From: an uncultured Eggerthellaceae bacterium | Lineage (GTDB): Bacteria; Actinomycetota; Coriobacteriia; Coriobacteriales; Eggerthellaceae | DNA length: 25,495 nucleotides | Assembly (NCBI GenBank): GCA_946618265.1 | Contig: CAMOLA010000033.1 | Span: 1 to 25,495 of the forward strand | Reading direction: 5' to 3' | Shown here: piece after piece, positions 22,383-25,495 of the stretch | Numbering within the stretch: the first letter of the stretch is position 1 | Layout: the number at the start of each line of letters is the position of its first letter | Notes under the pieces: model-generated | Seen by the model: the letters and a program-made list of their open reading frames with translations, nothing else | What the model was told of the DNA's origin: nothing | Databases searched by the model: none | Program-made: the position numbers and the translations under genes

Positions 22383-23162
22383 CTACACCGCCCCAAACCG
22401 GCGTTCCCGCCCTTGGTAATCCAGGAGCGCGCGCAGAAACTCGTACCTGTCGAAATCAGGCCACAAGACGTCAGTGCAGTAAAACTCGGTATAGGCAAGC
22501 TGCCAGAGGAGGAAATTCGACACCCGCATCTCCCCCGACGTACGTATGAGCAACTCGGGATCGGGGATGCCGGCGGTGTAGAGCTCGCGTTCGAACAGGT
22601 CCTCGGTGACCTCGGGGACCTCGCCCGTCGCGAGCGCCCGGTCGGCCGCTTTCTGCACGAGCGCCTGCACGGCATGCACCATCTCCTGGCGCGACCCGTA
22701 ATTGACCGCGACGATGAGCGTCATGCCGTCGTTGTCCTTGGTCTGCTCCCAAGCCCGTTCGAATGCTTCCCGCGTATCGGCGGGGAGCTTCGACGAGTCT
22801 CCAATGGTCATGACGCGGACATGCTCCTCATGAAGGCCGTCCACTTCGGCGAGCATCGTCTTCGCGAAAAGGTTCATCAACCCCTCGACCTCGTCGTCGG
22901 GACGCTTCCAGTTCTCTGTCGAGAAGGAGTAAATCGTGAGATACCGCACGCCCGAATCCGAGGCGGCGCGGATGGTCTCGCGCACCGCCTCGATGCCGGC
23001 CTTGTGCCCGCGGAGCCGATTGAGCGCGCGCTTCTTCGCCCACCGTCCGTTGCCGTCCATGATGACCGCGACATGAGATGGAACGCGCGCTTCATCGAGC
23101 GCACGCGGATCGAGGCCCGCAGGCGGGTTGGGATAAATCTCTGTCACCGATTTTGCGAACAT
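22383..23162 (-). CDS. uppS: Isoprenyl transferase (undecaprenyl diphosphate synthase)
   Basis: This cis-prenyltransferase (259 aa) extends farnesyl diphosphate with isopentenyl units to make the undecaprenyl carrier lipid used for peptidoglycan and other wall polymers. Motifs: HVAVIMDGNGRWAKKR with the metal-binding Asp, RGHKAGIEAVRE, YLTIYSFSTENWKRP with the catalytic Ser/Asn region, and PELLIRTSGEMRVSNFLLWQ with diphosphate-binding Arg residues, then LAYTEFYCTDVLWPDF. Length is normal. Start ATG 23162 is 21 nt after the frr stop; its ribosome binding site is weak, so translation may depend on coupling to frr. It uses the products of the MEP pathway enzymes Dxr and IspG encoded nearby. Confidence 0.97.
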   Translation of the reverse strand: MFAKSVTEIYPNPPAGLDPRALDEARVPSHVAVIMDGNGRWAKKRALNRLRGHKAGIEAVRETIRAASDSGVRYLTIYSFSTENWKRPDDEVEGLMNLFAKTMLAEVDGLHEEHVRVMTIGDSSKLPADTREAFERAWEQTKDNDGMTLIVAVNYGSRQEMVHAVQALVQKAADRALATGEVPEVTEDLFERELYTAGIPDPELLIRTSGEMRVSNFLLWQLAYTEFYCTDVLWPDFDRYEFLRALLDYQGRERRFGAV

Positions 23163-23183
23163 AACCGTAGGCAGCCGTGAACC

Positions 23184-23744
23184 CTAGATCTCCATTACCT
23201 CGGCTTCCTTCTTTTTGAAGGCTTCCTCGATGTCGGCAATGTATTTGTCAGTGAGCTTCTGCACTTCGCTCTCGCTGCGGCGAAGATCGTCTTCGGTGAT
23301 CTCGCTGGCCTTCTCGGCCTTGGCGAGCGCGGCATTGGCGTCGCGCCGGGCGTTGCGCACGGAAACGCGTGCATCCTCGGAATAGCCCTTGCACTGCTTG
23401 ACGAGCTCGCGACGACGCTCCTCGGTCAGCGCGGGGAACGGAAGGCGGATGACCATGCCGTCGTTCGACGGCGTGACACCGAGGTCGCTCTCCTGGATGG
23501 CCTTTTCGATCGCCTTGAGAGAACCCTTGTCCCACGGCTCGATGACCAGCAGATGCGCGTCCGGCGTCTTGATGCCCGCTAGCTGGTTGATCGGCGTCAT
23601 GGCACCGTAGTAGTCGACCTTGATGCGGTCGAGCACGCGGCCGTTCGCACGTCCCGTGCGCACGCTGCCGAACGCATTGCCCAGCGCCTCGAGCGCCTTG
23701 CCCATCTTCTCTTCCGCTACGAGCAGAATCTCATCGCTGTCCAT
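23184..23744 (-). CDS. frr: Ribosome recycling factor
   Basis: RRF splits post-termination ribosomes together with EF-G. The 186-aa protein has the normal length and family landmarks: the coiled three-helix domain begins with EKMGKALEALGNAFGSVRTGRAN, the second domain has VDYYGAMTPINQLAGIKTPD and VIEPWDKGSLKAIEKAIQES, and the return to the helical domain is NDGMVIRLPFPALTEERRREL, ending in LTDKYIADIEEAFKKKEAEV. ATG 23744 follows GGAAGGGG at about 5 nt. It is 43 nt downstream of pyrH, the usual pyrH-frr pair. Confidence 0.98.
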   Translation of the reverse strand: MDSDEILLVAEEKMGKALEALGNAFGSVRTGRANGRVLDRIKVDYYGAMTPINQLAGIKTPDAHLLVIEPWDKGSLKAIEKAIQESDLGVTPSNDGMVIRLPFPALTEERRRELVKQCKGYSEDARVSVRNARRDANAALAKAEKASEITEDDLRRSESEVQKLTDKYIADIEEAFKKKEAEVMEI

Positions 23745-23787
23745 GATTTCCCCTTCCTAGGCTATCCCCTTGATTTCGGACAGACGG

Positions 23788-24504
23788 CTATTCGACCGTC
23801 GTCCCTACGTTCTCGCCCTTGAGAGCGCGAGCGATGTTCCCTTGCTTCGTGAGGTCGAACACGATCATGGGCATGTTGTTGTCCATGCACAGAGACGTCG
23901 CCGTGGCATCCATGACGTTCAGCCCGCGATTGAGGACCTCCATGTAGCTGATCTTGTCGAACTTCTTGGCGTCGGGGTTCTTCTTCGGGTCGCTGTCGTA
24001 AACGCCGTCGACCTTGGTCGCCTTCATCAGGCAATCGACGTTGAGCTCGCATGCGCGCAGCGCAGCGGTCGTGTCGGTCGTGAAATACGGGTTGCCCGTG
24101 CCAGCAGCGAGAATGACGACGCGGCCCTTCTCGAGATGGCGCTCGGCGCGGCGCCTGACGTACGGCTCGGACACCTGCAGCATGTTGATGGCGGACTGAA
24201 CGCGGCTGACCATGCCATGACGCTCGAACGCATCCTGCAGGGCAAGGGAGTTCATGACGGTAGCCAGCATGCCAATATAGTCTGCCTGCGCGCGGTCCAT
24301 GCCCTCGGCCGAACCCGCCAAGCCGCGGAAGATGTTCCCGCCGCCGACCACAATCGCGACCTGCACGCCGTCGTGCACGATTTCGCCGATCTGCTCGGCG
24401 AGGTCATCGACGACTTTTGGATCGATACCGTAGCCCAAATCGCCCGCAAGGGCCTCTCCCGAGAGCTTGAGCAATACGCGCTTGTACTTGTAATCACCTG
24501 ACAT
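23788..24504 (-). CDS. pyrH: UMP kinase
   Basis: PyrH phosphorylates UMP to UDP in pyrimidine nucleotide synthesis; it is the bacterial hexameric amino-acid-kinase-fold type. The 238-aa protein begins [20 protein letters not shown] and has [14 protein letters not shown] (phosphate binding), then [40 protein letters not shown], and [20 protein letters not shown], all expected. Start ATG 24504 has AAGGAGG at 9 nt. Often pyrH follows rpsB and tsf; here neither is upstream. Instead there is a promoter-like site and a very long hairpin. It is the likely first gene of the frr-uppS-cdsA-dxr transcription unit. Confidence 0.98.
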   Translation of the reverse strand: MSGDYKYKRVLLKLSGEALAGDLGYGIDPKVVDDLAEQIGEIVHDGVQVAIVVGGGNIFRGLAGSAEGMDRAQADYIGMLATVMNSLALQDAFERHGMVSRVQSAINMLQVSEPYVRRRAERHLEKGRVVILAAGTGNPYFTTDTTAALRACELNVDCLMKATKVDGVYDSDPKKNPDAKKFDKISYMEVLNRGLNVMDATATSLCMDNNMPMIVFDLTKQGNIARALKGENVGTTVE

Positions 24505-24543
24505 GGGTGCTTCCTCCTTGCCCGATTGATTGCAGCTTCACCT

Positions 24544-24572
24544 ATATTACCCGATTTGCACGGTAGTTGAAA
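24544..24572 (-). promoter_or_regulatory. Possible promoter of the pyrH operon
   Basis: The minus strand reads TTTCAA, 17 nt, then TAATAT (24549-24544). The -35 match is partial. A start near 24537 gives a leader of about 33 nt before ATG 24504, which ends in AAGGAGG. It lies between pyrH and the giant hairpin, so the hairpin is upstream of this start. Confidence 0.5.
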
Positions 24573-24613
24573 CAAGCTCAAATCGAATTCGCAATGGCGC
24601 GTCGAGGCGACGT

Positions 24614-24773
24614 TGCAAGCCGCGGCCGATGGCGTTCGCCCAAGGTGCCGGCCGGCGGGGGCGTCCGCCGCTTGCGCAGGCGCAACTGTATCCTTCTCTA
24701 TGCGCCGAGCAGCTGTAGGCGGACGCCCCCGCCGGCCGCCACCTTGGGCGAACGCCATCGGCCGAGGCTTGCA
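24614..24773. repeat. Giant 160-nt hairpin (56-nt inverted repeat)
   Basis: Arms 24614-24669 and 24718-24773 are complementary over 56 nt with only two mismatches (54/56). They run from TGCAAGCC to GGGGGCGTCCGCC. The 48-nt middle contains a smaller GCGCA/TGCGC pairing around an ATCCTTCTCTA loop. Frames in both directions read the same Arg/Pro-rich peptide (KPRPMAFAQG) because the arms mirror each other, so coding is unlikely. No target-site duplication is evident. The gap 24505-24879 otherwise holds the pyrH promoter and the htrA terminator. Confidence 0.85.
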
Positions 24774-24833
24774 GCGATGCGGCGTTTCGGTTCGTCTTTC
24801 ACGCAACCGAGATGAGGGACACGGAAACGCAGA

Positions 24834-24853
24834 GGGCGGCCCGGAGGCCGCCC
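24834..24853 (-). terminator. Hairpin downstream of htrA-like gene
   Basis: GGGCGGCC and GGCCGCCC pair over 8 bp with a tetraloop, 26 nt past the stop codon of the protease gene. On the minus strand only a few T follow (TCTGCGTTT), so termination may be partial, perhaps supported by the giant hairpin just beyond. Confidence 0.55.
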
Positions 24854-24879
24854 CATGATTAACGATCTGTTCCGATGGC

Positions 24880-25495
24880 TTACATGCCGAGCATCTTCAG
24901 GATTTCCTCGATCTGGTCCTGGGTGTATCCGCCGCCCCCGAAACCGTTTCCGTTCCCGTTGCCGTTGCCATTGCCGTTGCCGCGCTGATCTTGCTGCTGG
25001 TCCTGCTGCTGGTTCTGGTTGTTCTCGGCAGACTTCGCAAGGTCCTCGTCGGACATGAGCTTGACTTCGACGTCGAGCGTCTCGCCGCCGCGGTTGACGG
25101 TCACCTTGACGGTATCGCCGACCTTGTGGGCGCGGACGTCGAGCGTGACGTCGGTCACCGAAGTGATGGCCTTACCGTCAACGGCGGTAATGATATCGCC
25201 GACCTGCAAATCGGATTCGGCCGCGCCAGAGCCCTCGGTGATGGCGGAGATGTAGGCGCCCTTGTCGGTCGAGAGGTTGTAACGCTGCGCTATCTCGCTG
25301 TTGACCTGAGAGAGCGACACGCCGAGCATCGCATGCGTGGGCTCTTTGCCATCGATGATGTCCTGCGCGATGCTGATGGCGTAATTCACCGGAATGGCGA
25401 AGCCGACGCCCGCGTAATCGCCGGAGTACGACGAGATCATCGTGTTGATGCCGATGAGCTTGCCGTCTGCATCGACGAGCGCGCCGCCGGAATTG
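24880..25495 (-). CDS. HtrA/DegP-like S1C serine protease with PDZ domain (C-terminal part)
   Basis: The visible 204 residues are the end of a trypsin-like HtrA family protease; the start lies beyond the right edge. It opens with NSGGALVDADGKLIGIN, which holds the nucleophile Ser of the GNSGG motif, then SGDYAGVGFAIPVNYAI, the usual end of the protease domain. A PDZ domain follows (LGVSLSQV to VEVKLM, with GSGAAESDLQVGDIITAVDG). The tail is unusual: a Gln/Asp-rich stretch (NNQNQQQDQQQD), five or more Gly-Asn pairs, FGGGG, and a terminal amphipathic helix TQDQIEEILKMLGM. HtrA proteases degrade or refold damaged exported proteins; most actinobacterial ones are anchored by an N-terminal helix. 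The stop is TAA at 24880. Confidence 0.95.
   Translation of the reverse strand, partial: NSGGALVDADGKLIGINTMISSYSGDYAGVGFAIPVNYAISIAQDIIDGKEPTHAMLGVSLSQVNSEIAQRYNLSTDKGAYISAITEGSGAAESDLQVGDIITAVDGKAITSVTDVTLDVRAHKVGDTVKVTVNRGGETLDVEVKLMSDEDLAKSAENNQNQQQDQQQDQRGNGNGNGNGNGNGFGGGGYTQDQIEEILKMLGM

Noticed and set aside
24252..24806. Frame of 184 codons crossing the pyrH start and the giant hairpin
   Set aside because: It overlaps pyrH in another frame and its first part is read from the hairpin arms; composition is Arg/Pro noise.

Overview
This 25.5 kb window is chromosomal DNA of a GC-rich bacterium. The set of genes points to the class Coriobacteriia, probably the Eggerthellaceae (relatives of Eggerthella, Slackia and Gordonibacter). 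The basis is the high GC third positions, actinobacterial-type housekeeping genes, a CapA-like protein with an Arg-rich cytoplasmic head, Ser/Ala-rich lipoproteins, and many intergenic palindromes. This placement is inferred from style and content; no 16S gene is present. All but two genes lie on the minus strand. There is no tRNA, rRNA, CRISPR array, prophage or recognisable transposase.

Left part (1-6850): the 5' part of rpoB (minus) with a good promoter, divergent from a membrane-anchored CapA-family phosphoesterase (plus). Then come a UbiB/ABC1 kinase with a phasin-like partner, a YacP-type NYN nuclease and the 23S rRNA methyltransferase rlmB.

Accessory centre (6850-13100): a lipoprotein made of two stefin/cystatin-like domains, ended by two strong palindromic terminators; a very large lipoprotein (about 1116 aa) with an Asp-Pro-rich linker and a helical C-terminal half; and an MFS exporter.

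Right part (13190-25495): the conserved cell-envelope and translation cluster pyrH-frr-uppS-cdsA-dxr-rseP-ispG-proS, read from right to left. It supplies UMP kinase, ribosome recycling, undecaprenyl diphosphate, CDP-diacylglycerol, two MEP-pathway enzymes, a site-2 protease and prolyl-tRNA synthetase. The cluster is interrupted by a 460-bp non-coding block with a long nested palindrome (dxr/rseP), by a plus-strand secreted GH5 cellulase (rseP/ispG), and by a small four-helix membrane protein (ispG/proS). The window ends inside an HtrA-type serine protease with a PDZ domain. A giant 160-nt hairpin lies between it and pyrH.

The most distinctive signal is between the genes. Palindromes of at least three families recur, including seven copies of a 33-nt element with GACCGAAAGGGAG arms, twice in identical dimers, and there are two long inverted-repeat blocks. 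Among proteins, the tandem cystatin lipoprotein, the site-2 protease that has lost its PDZ domain but gained a winged-helix-like insert, and the possible pore-forming C-terminal half of the large lipoprotein are the best candidates for new biology.
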